Below, piece by piece: positions 53,780 to 62,708 of a stretch of DNA of 64,000 nt (positions within the stretch are counted from its first letter, which is position 1; every line of letters begins with the position of its first letter). Source of the stretch: WRIS01 sp964345475. Its GTDB lineage: Bacteria > Actinomycetota > Coriobacteriia > Coriobacteriales > Eggerthellaceae. The notes under the pieces are model-generated. The model was not told where the DNA came from, ran no database searches, and saw only the letters and a list, made by a program, of their open reading frames with translations. The stretch lies in the NCBI GenBank assembly GCA_964345475.1, contig CAYFQW010000002.1, positions 118,611 to 182,610 of the forward strand, read 5' to 3'. The position numbers and the translations under genes are program-made.

Positions 53780-55467
53780 TGTCCATCCTCTCTTTCTGCC
53801 ATCAACATCTGAGACTCCTGGAGCTTTTGGGCTAGTTGAACCACACGAGCGTCGGTCCTAAAAGCACAGCCGTTTGCAAAGAAACGTGCCGAGGAAGAGA
53901 GGACTTCATCGACTATTTCTAAATTATTCTCCCTGAGCGTCGTACCCGTAGCAGTTATATCAACAATGAGCTCGGCAAGGCCTGTTAAAGGAGCGAGCTC
54001 TATGTTTCCATGAAGTTTGATGATGTCGACCTGCATACCCTTTTCGTCAAAAAAGCGTTGTGCTATCCGAGGGTACTTTGTTGCAACGCGCACCGATCCC
54101 TTTTCTTCAAAACACTGCACAGCCGTTTCCTTTTGCCCTTGTGGTTTCGCAACAATAAAACGACAGGCACCATAGGCAAGGTCTACTAGTTCAACAACTT
54201 CGGTGTCTGATTCCAAAAGTGAATCTTTCCCACATATGCCACAATCGGCAGCACCAAGACTGACAAAGGAGGGCGCATCACTTGGTCGGACGATAATATA
54301 CTCAATGCCCGGGTGTCGAATGACAAGCTGCCTTCCAGGATTGTCCAAGCCGTCGACATTGAGACCTGCTTCCTTAAGAATCTGGATGCTGTCGGCATTC
54401 AATGAGCCCTTAGGGATGGCTATTCGAAGGGGCTTTTCTCCTGTGCCTGACAATGTGGGCGGCAAGGCGGCGCTTTGCATATCTTGTGCTGCCATAAGAG
54501 ATTCTAATGAAAAGCCGAACCCTGCTGCTGGCAGGTCCCTACCATATGCAGCCAGCATACCGTCGTAGCGTCCGCCGCTTCCTAAAACTTCTCCGAACTC
54601 TGGCGCATATGCCTCGACGACCAAGCCGGTATAGTAGTCGAACGAACTCATGACCGAAAAATCTACCACTATCTTGTCAAAAAACTTTGTAGGGGCCAAC
54701 AGGTCTAAAGTAGCTTCTAAAACATCGAGCCCATCCGTACAAGCAAAGGCTCCTACAAGCTTACGAACTTGAGTGATAGCCTCTTTCCCGCCACTTATGT
54801 GAGGAAGCTTTCCAATGGCCTCTATACAAGCCGTGCAGCAATCCTCTCCTCGAGCGGCCTCCTGCAACCCATCCTCCACAAGAGAACTCAGTTTAACAAA
54901 GTTCGAATTGTGGAAAGAGTCTAAAACCTCGCTTTTCCAGAGAGGGTCAAGGCCACTTTTTTCGATGAGTTCCCGAAGAATGGATACCGTTCCGACTGAC
55001 AGTTGAAAGTCGTCCAAGCCGGCAAGCATGAGCGCTTCCGCAAACATAGTAAGAACTTCTGCATCGCTATCAGGCCCGGCAGAGCCGATAGACTCTATGC
55101 CAAGCTGCGTTATTTCCCGAGGAGCTGCTCCCGGCTGTCCGTCTGCCTCTCTAAACACCCTGTGGGTATAGCGAAATTTAAAAGGAGGCTCCTGTCTTTT
55201 CAGGCGCGTCGTGCAGGTACGGGCAATCTGCATGGTTACATCAGGCCGTATAGCTAAAAGGTCTCCCTGGGAATCAAAAAACTTAAAGGGTGCTATTGGC
55301 ACACGCATCCCTGCTTGGACGACGTCCATTATTTCAAGAGTCGGGGTTTCAATTAAGGAGTACCCGTACTCATTAAAGCAAGCTTGTACCCGAGAGATAA
55401 CCTGCGCTCTCTTCTCAGCCTCGCTTGGCAAAACATCTCTAAACCCAGTTGGCGTACTAAAATTCAT
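53776..55467 (-). CDS. Fused HisZ-HisG (ATP phosphoribosyltransferase, regulatory plus catalytic)
   Basis: 563 residues in one frame. Residues 1-330 are HisZ, a HisRS-like regulatory subunit: FRDVLPSEAEKR, RPDVTMQIART, a FRYTHRVFREADG segment and LGSGGRYDGML. After a short linker (331-345), residues 346-563 are the short HisG catalytic subunit: LRIAIPKGSLNADSIQIL and a DITATGTTLRENNLE PRPP loop, with no C-terminal regulatory domain. Normally HisZ and HisGS are two proteins forming an octamer. It begins the operon with the first committed step of histidine synthesis. Confidence 0.93.
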   Translation of the reverse strand: MNFSTPTGFRDVLPSEAEKRAQVISRVQACFNEYGYSLIETPTLEIMDVVQAGMRVPIAPFKFFDSQGDLLAIRPDVTMQIARTCTTRLKRQEPPFKFRYTHRVFREADGQPGAAPREITQLGIESIGSAGPDSDAEVLTMFAEALMLAGLDDFQLSVGTVSILRELIEKSGLDPLWKSEVLDSFHNSNFVKLSSLVEDGLQEAARGEDCCTACIEAIGKLPHISGGKEAITQVRKLVGAFACTDGLDVLEATLDLLAPTKFFDKIVVDFSVMSSFDYYTGLVVEAYAPEFGEVLGSGGRYDGMLAAYGRDLPAAGFGFSLESLMAAQDMQSAALPPTLSGTGEKPLRIAIPKGSLNADSIQILKEAGLNVDGLDNPGRQLVIRHPGIEYIIVRPSDAPSFVSLGAADCGICGKDSLLESDTEVVELVDLAYGACRFIVAKPQGQKETAVQCFEEKGSVRVATKYPRIAQRFFDEKGMQVDIIKLHGNIELAPLTGLAELIVDITATGTTLRENNLEIVDEVLSSSARFFANGCAFRTDARVVQLAQKLQESQMLMAEREDGQ

Positions 55468-55639
55468 CTTATCTGCCCTCAGATATACATCAAACCGATA
55501 CGTTTCATTCTTTGAGATCGCCTTCTGTATAGGAAAACGATTTCTATTTCGTATACTTTAGCACAGTAGAGTGATATAGTTTCTAAAAATTCACAATTTG
55601 TTTTAAGAAATGAAGTTCCCTTCATAAATAAGCTACAGG

Positions 55640-55698
55640 CGAGGTCGTATGATGCCTTGTTTCTTGCCACGACAAAGCATCATGCGAATTTCCTCGTG
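55640..55698. other. Long hairpin between gatB and hisZG
   Basis: Left arm 55646-55660 and right arm 55672-55686 pair over 15 positions with one mismatch and one wobble around an 11-base loop. An outer CGAGG/CCTCG pair extends it. There is no U-run on either strand. It lies just after the gatB stop on the minus strand. It may be a 3' end, a regulatory leader or a small RNA. The rest of the 55468-55746 gap holds no gene. Confidence 0.45.
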
Positions 55699-55746
55699 AA
55701 GCGTTCGGCTGTCTCGCCACGCCCAGACACCTCAAATGAAACATCC

Positions 55747-57285
55747 TCAAGAAAGCTTCTCCTGCAACATTTCATTGATAAGCTCGGGGTTTCCCTGCCC
55801 TTTCATAGCCTTCATGCACTGACCAACAAAAAAACCTATGAGGCCCGTTTTGCCGCCCCGGTACTGCTCCACCTTGTCGGGGTTGTCTGCAAGCACCGTA
55901 TCGACAACGGACTCAATGGCGGAAGCATCCGAAATCTGCTTCATGCCCTGCTCTTCTACAATCTTCTCCGGATCTTTTCCTTCTTCGAAAATACGTGCAA
56001 ACACCTCTTTAGCCTGCTTCGATGAAATGGAGGCGTCTTCGGTAAGCCCAACCAAAGAAACTGCCCGCCGTGGTGTAAAAGCTGTTTTTGATAGAATGCA
56101 GTCTTCCTGAGTTTTAAGGTAGGCGGTTACATCATTTATGAGCAAATTGGCCAAAGGTTTCGCATATCCCACATTTTCAGCGCACGACATAGCCTCCTCA
56201 AAAAATGATGAGAGCTCCTGATCTTCCACGAGGTGACGCGCATCATAAGCGGAAAGTTCAAAATCAGATTTGAACCGCAGGGCTTTCTCGTCGGGCAATT
56301 CGGGAAGTTTGGACCGTATCGATTCAATGAAATCATCTTGCAGTTCAAAAGGGGTCAGATCGGGATCGGGAAACAAACGATAGTCATCAGCCGTCTCTTT
56401 TACACGCATGACCATCGTACGCTTTGACGAAGGATCCCAATGACGGGTTTCTTGATAAATGCGCCCACCCTCTTCAAGCACCTGGGCTTGGCGACGTATC
56501 TCATACGCCAAGCCATCGTGAAGACTTTTGAAGCTGTTAACATTTTTCAGTTCAGTTTTAACACCAAGTTCCTTTGTGCCACGAGGGCGAATGCTTACGT
56601 TGCCATCACAACGTAAGCTGCCTTCTTCCATAGAACAGTCTGAAATCCCAATTGCAAGATAAATCTGGCGAAGTTTCTGCACGAAAAGACGTGCTTCTTC
56701 GGGCGTACGTAAATCAGGTTGAGTTACAAGCTCTATCAAAGGGCTCCCGCAGCGATTAAAGTCGATAAGGGAGTGCGTGGCTCCTGCTATCCTGCCCTCA
56801 GTACCCCCTTTATGGATGAGCTTTCCTGCATCTTCTTCGAGGTGTATGCGCTCAATAGCAATATGGGTGCTGTAGCTTCCTGTCTCGCGAGCCTCTTCGC
56901 TATCGACACGTTCGCGCGCAGCCGGCCCATCAACCTCAAGATCAAGAAAGCCGCCCATGCAAAAAGCTAGGGGTCCCTGTGTTATTTGATAATTTTTCGT
57001 CATGTCGGGATACATATAATTTTTACGATAAAAGGAAGTTTTCTTCTCTATCTCGCAATTTGTAGCAAGTCCTGCCAAAATAATTGACTCAACAGCCGCC
57101 TTGTTTGGGACGGGTAAGGCACCCGGAAGGCCGAGGCAGACTGGGCAGGTGTGCACATTGGCTTCGGCTCCATACTCAAGAGGGCAGCCGCAGAACATCT
57201 TTGTTTCAAGCGTAGTCAGTTCAGTGTGGACCTCAAGCCCAATAACAGCCTCCCAGTCTTTCAAGACTTCTTCGAGCGCTTTCAT
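55747..57285 (-). CDS. gatB: Asp-tRNA(Asn)/Glu-tRNA(Gln) amidotransferase subunit B
   Basis: 512 residues. Begins GLEVHTELTTLETKMFC, with cradle-domain segments YPDMTKNYQITQ and SLIDFNRCGSPLIELVT, and the C-terminal YqeY-like tail domain ending near VGQCMKAMKGQGNPELI. It binds the misacylated tRNA and activates its carboxylate with ATP. The ATG follows the gatA TAG directly. Confidence 0.95.
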   Translation of the reverse strand: MKALEEVLKDWEAVIGLEVHTELTTLETKMFCGCPLEYGAEANVHTCPVCLGLPGALPVPNKAAVESIILAGLATNCEIEKKTSFYRKNYMYPDMTKNYQITQGPLAFCMGGFLDLEVDGPAARERVDSEEARETGSYSTHIAIERIHLEEDAGKLIHKGGTEGRIAGATHSLIDFNRCGSPLIELVTQPDLRTPEEARLFVQKLRQIYLAIGISDCSMEEGSLRCDGNVSIRPRGTKELGVKTELKNVNSFKSLHDGLAYEIRRQAQVLEEGGRIYQETRHWDPSSKRTMVMRVKETADDYRLFPDPDLTPFELQDDFIESIRSKLPELPDEKALRFKSDFELSAYDARHLVEDQELSSFFEEAMSCAENVGYAKPLANLLINDVTAYLKTQEDCILSKTAFTPRRAVSLVGLTEDASISSKQAKEVFARIFEEGKDPEKIVEEQGMKQISDASAIESVVDTVLADNPDKVEQYRGGKTGLIGFFVGQCMKAMKGQGNPELINEMLQEKLS

Positions 57286-58776
57286 CTAGGCACCCACCTT
57301 TCCCTGAGAAAAGTCGGGTGCTATGCCCTCACATCTATATACCGACTCGAGGGCAGCGCCGACTTTGAACATATTTTCATCTTTAAAATAAGGTGCCACG
57401 AGCTGTATGCCTACGGGCAAGTGAGTATCACTGCCGAGCCCGATAGGAAGGCTCATGCCGCCATTGCCCGCAATATTTGCTGAAACAGTGAACATGTCGG
57501 AAAGATACATTTCTGTAGGATCGGCTATTTCGCCGAAAGCGAAGGCGGTGCGAGGCGTAACAGGACTTATGAGGCAGTCAACCTTTTGAAACGCTTGTTT
57601 GTAGTCTTCTATGATAAGAGTCCTGACTTGCTGGGCGGGACGATAATAGACATCATAGGCCTCAGATGAGAGCAGGTAGCTCCCTAGCATAATACGCCGC
57701 TGCACTTCAGAACCAAAGCCTGCAGTGCGGCTCGCTTCATACTGTTTTTCGAGGTTGGCATGGCCGATGTCGCAATACCCATAGCGGATTGAATCGAAAC
57801 GGGCGAGGTTGGAAAATGCCTCACAGGGGCCGAGAATATAATACGCCCCCATAGCAGCTTTCGCATGGGGAAGATCGAGTTCAATGATATCGGCCCCGAG
57901 CTCATCGAGTTTCTGTATGGCCTCCTCGAGTTTTTCCTTGACCTCAGAAGTCAGGCCCTCCGCTGACATAAAGGTTGAGATTACCCCTATCTTCATGCCC
58001 TGGACCCCTTCACCGAGCTTAGCGATGAGATCTACCTGTGAATCTTGACTGGCACAGTCCATCGCATCGCTCCCCCTGATGGCCTGTAAGGCCCAGGCTG
58101 CGTCTTCAACACTTTTAGCAAAAGGACCCACCTGATCGAGTGAAGAGGCAAATGCTGTCACGCCGTAGCGAGATACCATGCCGTAACTTGGTTTTACGGC
58201 AACTGTTCCGCAAAAGCTTCCTGGCTGCCGGATGGATCCACCCGTATCAGTACCCAAGCTTAGCATTGTCATGCCCGATGCGACTGCAGCTGCGCTGCCC
58301 CCTGACGAACCGCCCGGGACACGCTGAAGGTTCCAGGGATTGTGACTTGGTCCAAAGTATGAGGTTTCCGTCGAGGAACCGAAAGCAAACTCATCCATGT
58401 TGAGCTTGCCCAAGGGAATGGCACCTGCTTTGATTGAACGCAAAACACAGGTCGCGTCATAAGGCGAAACGTAGTTCTCAAGCATTTTCGAAGAACAGGT
58501 GGTATGAGTTCCGATTTGGTTCATGTTGTCTTTAAAGGCCATAGGGACACCGGCAAGGATACCGCATTCGCTGCCTTCTCCCCTCGCGATCTTTGCATCA
58601 AGCTCGCGCGCCTGAGCCAGCGCCAAATCCTCGCTTAACTCAACAAAAGCATGTATTTTTTTATCCACCTCAGCAATACGTTCAAGCGAGGATACTGTTA
58701 TCTCCCGTGCTGAAAATTGCTTTTCAAGCAGACCAGTGCGGATTTCTCGTACGCCCATTGCGGCGAAGCACGTCAT
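57286..58776 (-). CDS. gatA: Asp-tRNA(Asn)/Glu-tRNA(Gln) amidotransferase subunit A
   Basis: 496 residues, amidase-signature fold. The catalytic Ser-Ser-Lys are in PMAFKDNM (Lys), RVPGGSSGGSAAAVASG (first Ser) and GTDTGGSIRQPGSF (nucleophile). It releases ammonia from glutamine for GatB. Overlaps gatC by one base. The presence of gatCAB implies that glutaminyl- or asparaginyl-tRNA is made indirectly. Confidence 0.96.
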   Translation of the reverse strand: MTCFAAMGVREIRTGLLEKQFSAREITVSSLERIAEVDKKIHAFVELSEDLALAQARELDAKIARGEGSECGILAGVPMAFKDNMNQIGTHTTCSSKMLENYVSPYDATCVLRSIKAGAIPLGKLNMDEFAFGSSTETSYFGPSHNPWNLQRVPGGSSGGSAAAVASGMTMLSLGTDTGGSIRQPGSFCGTVAVKPSYGMVSRYGVTAFASSLDQVGPFAKSVEDAAWALQAIRGSDAMDCASQDSQVDLIAKLGEGVQGMKIGVISTFMSAEGLTSEVKEKLEEAIQKLDELGADIIELDLPHAKAAMGAYYILGPCEAFSNLARFDSIRYGYCDIGHANLEKQYEASRTAGFGSEVQRRIMLGSYLLSSEAYDVYYRPAQQVRTLIIEDYKQAFQKVDCLISPVTPRTAFAFGEIADPTEMYLSDMFTVSANIAGNGGMSLPIGLGSDTHLPVGIQLVAPYFKDENMFKVGAALESVYRCEGIAPDFSQGKVGA

Positions 58777-59084
58777 TACTCATCTCCTCCGCTCAGTATC
58801 GAGGGAATCAAGAAGAAAGAATCCTGCTTCTGGGCCGCATTTTGTAGGGCTTGTTCTTGAGTGAAGCTAGGCTGAGGCGTATCTTCTCTCATGACGTTTT
58901 TAAGCTTGCCTATGGGATAGAAACTTGGCTCAACTCCTTCGAGTTCGTAATTTTTTACAGGAGCCAGGGTATCGAGAACCTTGTTGAGATAGCCAGTCAT
59001 TTCGTCCAATTCTTCATCGGAAAGACCAATGTGGGTATAGGCTGCTATATTTTCCACATCTTTTTTGCTCAAATGCTGTGACAT
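58776..59084 (-). CDS. gatC: Asp-tRNA(Asn)/Glu-tRNA(Gln) amidotransferase subunit C
   Basis: 102 residues, helical. LSKKDVENIAAYTHIGLSDEE at the start (shown as two parts: LSKKDVENIA, THIGLSDEE), then LNKVLDTLAPVKNYELEGVEP, all typical of GatC, which wraps GatA onto GatB. First gene of gatCAB. A TATATT element about 75 bases upstream may be its -10. Confidence 0.92.
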   Translation of the reverse strand: MSQHLSKKDVENIAAYTHIGLSDEELDEMTGYLNKVLDTLAPVKNYELEGVEPSFYPIGKLKNVMREDTPQPSFTQEQALQNAAQKQDSFFLIPSILSGGDE

Positions 59085-59263
59085 GAGAGGTAAAACCTTC
59101 CTTCTTGTTCGCTACAGGCCCCATGCCTTTCAAAGGCAGGTATAGGGTATTGAAAAGAAAATATACCATATCATTCTAACAAAGCCTCATTCTCTCAATG
59201 GGCTCAGAAAAAAAGAGCGGATTTAGCAGCAAGAACCTTCCATAAAAACAGACGCGCGCCCAA

Positions 59264-59899
59264 TCACTCTATAAAGGTGTCGACAAAATAAAGAATGAGA
59301 GCTGCGCTTGTAGGGGTACAGAGTTCACCCTCAAGCAACTCATGCGCCCGAGGCACTCCACGGGCAAGAATTGCTGCTGTTGCTGGAGCCGGTATGCTCA
59401 AGGTACCATGAGAGCATTCGACGTATCCGGAACCCGTTTGAACTGGGGTGGCCTCTACACGGTGAGGCTTGAGTACCGAAAAAGCTGCACAGATACAAAG
59501 GGCATTGTTGAGAGCAGATGCAGTCCCTACCTCATGGAAGTGGGTATGCTCTATAGAGCAGCCGTGAACCGAAGCCTCCGCCTCTGCAAGAATACCGTAT
59601 ACAGCGCGAGCATGGCTCTGTATAGACTCGTCAAGATCTTGCCCTCCAATGGCTTCATACACAGCAGCTACATTTTTATTATGACAAGCAGGAAGCTGTA
59701 TGCTCGAGCAGATACGCGCGTACTCTTCTTTTTCCGAGACATCGAAAGCCTCTCTCACCTGCGTGAGGATTGAGTTACGGCGAGCATCGCGCGAAAGGTC
59801 AAGACGCAAGATACGCTCTCGCATACAATCGAAAGATGGTTCCATAATTTCATGCATATTGACGACCTTTTTTGAAAAAACTGGAGGCTTAGGATTCAC
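59264..59899 (-). CDS. LarC-like protein, short (nickel-pincer cofactor metal insertion family)
   Basis: 211 residues, GTG start with GAGGG 7 bases upstream and overlapping larB by 11 bases. The middle matches LarC: AEAEASVHGCSIEHTHFHEVG (in parts VHGCSIE, HFHEVG 120-125), SHGTLSIPAPATAAILARGVP and GELCTPTSAALIL. Missing compared with LarC of about 400 residues are the N-terminal LDCFSGISGDM signature and the whole C-terminal LarC2 half, for which there is no room before gatC. Beyond the stop, the +1 frame continues for about 18 more codons ending IGRASVFMEGSCC. It may be a minimal variant, a frameshifted gene or a decaying one. The role in nickel insertion is inferred from larB and larE. Confidence 0.7.
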   Translation of the reverse strand: MNPKPPVFSKKVVNMHEIMEPSFDCMRERILRLDLSRDARRNSILTQVREAFDVSEKEEYARICSSIQLPACHNKNVAAVYEAIGGQDLDESIQSHARAVYGILAEAEASVHGCSIEHTHFHEVGTASALNNALCICAAFSVLKPHRVEATPVQTGSGYVECSHGTLSIPAPATAAILARGVPRAHELLEGELCTPTSAALILYFVDTFIE

Positions 59900-60677
59900 T
59901 AAGACACCCTCGATCGTTACCTAGTTGGTTTATGAGGGAGGCTTGAAAACCAGCTCCAAACCCGTTATCGATGTTAACAACCGACACCCCGCTTGCGCAA
60001 GAATTCAGCATGGCTAAAAGCGCTGCAACGCCTCCAAAGGAAGCACCATACCCAACGCTTGTCGGGACAGCTAATACGGGGCAATCAGCCATTCCTGCAA
60101 TAACGCTCGGAAGGGCCCCTTCCATCCCTGCCACCGCAATGATTACCTTAGAGTTAATAATATCTTGAGAATGGGCAAAGAGACGATGCAAGCCTGCGAC
60201 TCCCACGTCGTACACGCGGTTGACTGTATTTCCTAAAAACTCTGCTGTTACAGCTGCTTCTTCAGCGACGGGAATATCGCTCGTGCCCGCTGCCGCTACC
60301 AGTATGCTCCCAGGTGCTTTCGGTGTCTTCAGAGGGCCAAAAACAGCGATACGGGCTTGTTCATGGTAGCTAAATTCGAAATACTTGCTGAGATACCTGG
60401 CCTTTTCTTGGGTAAGGCGTGTTATAAGGATTCTTTTTTGCCCAGATTGCTTCATTGTCTCGACAATAGCTTTCAGATGTTCAGGCATTTTACCTTCACC
60501 ATAAACAACCTCGGCAACACCCTGTCGCAGACCACGCTGATTATCGATTTTCACAAACCCTTTGTCGGTGAAAGCATCGAGCTGAAACGCGTGTTCGGCA
60601 TCTTCGGGACTCATTTCCTTCTCAGCCACCGCCTTTAAGATCTCTCTCAGATCATCACGATCCATACTGCTGTCCAT
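59889..60677 (-). CDS. larB: LarB, nickel-pincer cofactor biosynthesis carboxylase
   Basis: 262 residues from ATG 60677; ATG 60665 is better spaced from AAAGG and may be the true start. The C-terminal half has the AIR-carboxylase-like fold: ILVAAAGTSDIPVAEEAAV, GVAGLHRLF, VIAVAGMEGALPSVIAG and PTSVGYGASFGGVAALL. It carboxylates and hydrolyses nicotinate adenine dinucleotide at the start of the pathway for the lactate-racemase cofactor. It is linked to pncB only through NAD precursors. The racemase itself (larA) is not in the window. Confidence 0.9.
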   Translation of the reverse strand: MDSSMDRDDLREILKAVAEKEMSPEDAEHAFQLDAFTDKGFVKIDNQRGLRQGVAEVVYGEGKMPEHLKAIVETMKQSGQKRILITRLTQEKARYLSKYFEFSYHEQARIAVFGPLKTPKAPGSILVAAAGTSDIPVAEEAAVTAEFLGNTVNRVYDVGVAGLHRLFAHSQDIINSKVIIAVAGMEGALPSVIAGMADCPVLAVPTSVGYGASFGGVAALLAMLNSCASGVSVVNIDNGFGAGFQASLINQLGNDRGCLSES

Positions 60678-60781
60678 CCTTTCAGAAAAACGGGCATCTC
60701 ATCATACAATGCGTCTCTTTGGAAAGACACGAAAGAAACGAGAGGCTCGAACTTCCTGTATACTGTTTGAGGCCTCCGCAG

Positions 60782-61444
60782 CTACACCCTGTTACAAAGC
60801 GAGGCTTCAACATCCTTTAAAGCACCCTGCACAATTATCTCACCTACAGGGATATGTGTGGCCAGGCAAGAAAAATCAGGTTTTTCGGCAGTTGAGAACC
60901 CCTCTAGACGCGAAGCCCTCCGAATATCTTCTTTTGTAAGGCCGGCTCTTCGCAAAGGAGACAAAACACCCAACTCGGCTAGGGCCATAAACCCTGGCCG
61001 GCGTTTAGGATTATCCGAAGCGTTCGTGCCGTCAACAAGCAATCTTATGCCATCATGCTTCATCTGCTCATATATTTCCGAGAAAAGAAATGTTTTACAG
61101 TGGTAACATCGAAGGGATGTGTTTTCACAAATATGTTTCTGTGACAAAATATCGCTTTCGATAACACGAAGTGTCACTCCTGCCTCATCGGCTACTCGTA
61201 AAGCATCCTGCAATTCGGATTGCGCCTGAAAGGCAGTTTTTACAAAATAGGGACTAACTTCAAGACCTCGCCTGGTTAATGCCAGTAAGAGATAAGAAGA
61301 ATCACAGCCACCAGAAAACGCGAGTGCACAAGCTGTTGAACGTTTGCAGAACTCCTCGAGAGACTCCACGCCTACAGCCTGCCCGTCCCGGTGCAGAGCG
61401 CCCCAGCCGAAACGAGAAGCTGCCTGAGAGGTGTTACTATTCAT
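60782..61444 (-). CDS. larE: LarE-like ATP-dependent sulfur transferase, C-terminally short
   Basis: 220 residues versus about 270-280 for LarE. The PP-loop is FSGGCDSSYLL (43-53), followed by CYHCKTFLF (113-121), VDGTNASDNP (137-146) and FSCLATHIPVG (191-201), whose Cys193 matches the sacrificial cysteine. The gene stops at CNRV (217-220), just where the RVRxHG C-terminal segment of the family should start. It lies between larB and the aldo/keto reductase on the same strand. Either the C-terminal half is dispensable here or the gene is damaged. Confidence 0.82.
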   Translation of the reverse strand: MNSNTSQAASRFGWGALHRDGQAVGVESLEEFCKRSTACALAFSGGCDSSYLLLALTRRGLEVSPYFVKTAFQAQSELQDALRVADEAGVTLRVIESDILSQKHICENTSLRCYHCKTFLFSEIYEQMKHDGIRLLVDGTNASDNPKRRPGFMALAELGVLSPLRRAGLTKEDIRRASRLEGFSTAEKPDFSCLATHIPVGEIIVQGALKDVEASLCNRV

Positions 61445-61456
61445 AGTAATGCAAAC

Positions 61457-62584
61457 TCAGCTTTCCAGGACCTTAGCCACCTGTGCCAGCTCGCGTATAA
61501 TAGAGATCTGCTGAGGGCATACCTTTTCACAGGCACCGCAGGCAATGCAGGAAGAAGCTTTCCCCCCTGATGTGTTCCAGCCATAACTCTCACGAGCACG
61601 ATGCATATCGCCATATACAAGATAGATATTATAAGCAATGAAGGCCGCTGGTATTTTTACGTGCTCGGGGCATTCATCGAGACAATATCGACAGTCCGTA
61701 CAGGGGATTCGAGGTATCGTAGACAGAATATCCTGCACCTCTTCGACAGCCTTCTTCTCGAAGGCCTCAAACGGTTTGTAATCCTTCATAAAGGAGACAT
61801 TATCTTGGACTTGCTGCAAGGTGGACATGCCCGAAAGCACTGCGATCAATCCTGGAAGTTCCGCCACATACCGTATTGCCCAGCTTGCCAAAGAGGCTTC
61901 AGGGTTCGCTCTTTGAAACACTGAGGCAGCTTCTGGGGGAAGGCTCATCAAGGATCCTCCTCTGACGGGCTCCATCACAACAATCGGCTTCTTGAAACGG
62001 CGTGCGACTTCATAGCATTTTCGAGATTCAATAACCACGCTATCCCAATCAGCATAATTAATTTGGAGTTGCACAAATTCAGTCTCCGGATGGTCTATCA
62101 GCACCTGCTCAAGGGCATCTGCCTTGTCGTGTATTGAGAAACCGATATGCTTTATCAGGCCCTTTTTCTTCATTTCAAGAGCAAAATCCCAAAGGCCATA
62201 CTTCTCGAAAGCTGCAGTTCTTTGGCCTCCCAAATTATGAAGCAAATAGTAATCGAAAAAACCTGCACCTGTTCGTTCAAGCGATGTAGCCAGCATCGCC
62301 TTGGCCTCGTCTGCCGACTTGGCCAACCAAGCCGGCAGTTTCGTGGCAAGCTGAAAGCTCTCGCGTGGATAGCGATCTACCAGACTCTGCTTAGCAGCTG
62401 TTTCAGACCGCCCCCCATGATAGCTATATGCAGTATCGAAGTACGTGAATCCTGCCCCTATAAACTCATCGACCATCAACTTTAATTGCTCTATATCGAT
62501 AATCTTTTCACCATTGAGCTCGTATTCAGGCAAGCGCATCAAGCCAAACCCCAGCTTTGGAATACTTTCTCCGAGATAGGTCAT
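61457..62584 (-). CDS. Aldo/keto reductase with C-terminal 4Fe-4S domain
   Basis: 375 residues. N-terminal barrel with KLGFGLMRLP, TYFDTAYSYHGG (Asp and Tyr of the catalytic tetrad), LATKLPAWL (Lys) and DYYLLHNLG (His). The C-terminal ferredoxin-like domain (about 290-370) has CTDCRYCLDECPEH and CIACGACEKVCPQ, two cluster motifs. This class is frequent in anaerobes and reduces unknown substrates. It ends 12 bases before larE and may be part of that transcript. Confidence 0.9.
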   Translation of the reverse strand: MTYLGESIPKLGFGLMRLPEYELNGEKIIDIEQLKLMVDEFIGAGFTYFDTAYSYHGGRSETAAKQSLVDRYPRESFQLATKLPAWLAKSADEAKAMLATSLERTGAGFFDYYLLHNLGGQRTAAFEKYGLWDFALEMKKKGLIKHIGFSIHDKADALEQVLIDHPETEFVQLQINYADWDSVVIESRKCYEVARRFKKPIVVMEPVRGGSLMSLPPEAASVFQRANPEASLASWAIRYVAELPGLIAVLSGMSTLQQVQDNVSFMKDYKPFEAFEKKAVEEVQDILSTIPRIPCTDCRYCLDECPEHVKIPAAFIAYNIYLVYGDMHRARESYGWNTSGGKASSCIACGACEKVCPQQISIIRELAQVAKVLES

Positions 62585-62708
62585 ACCAACTCAACCTCTT
62601 TTCCGTATCTTCAATCTGCTTGCAGGCTGTCCTACTACCTTCAGCAAGAATCACACATCTGTTGTACTCAGGTATTGTAACCCAGCTGTTTCCGTTGCAT
62701 GTCCTGAG

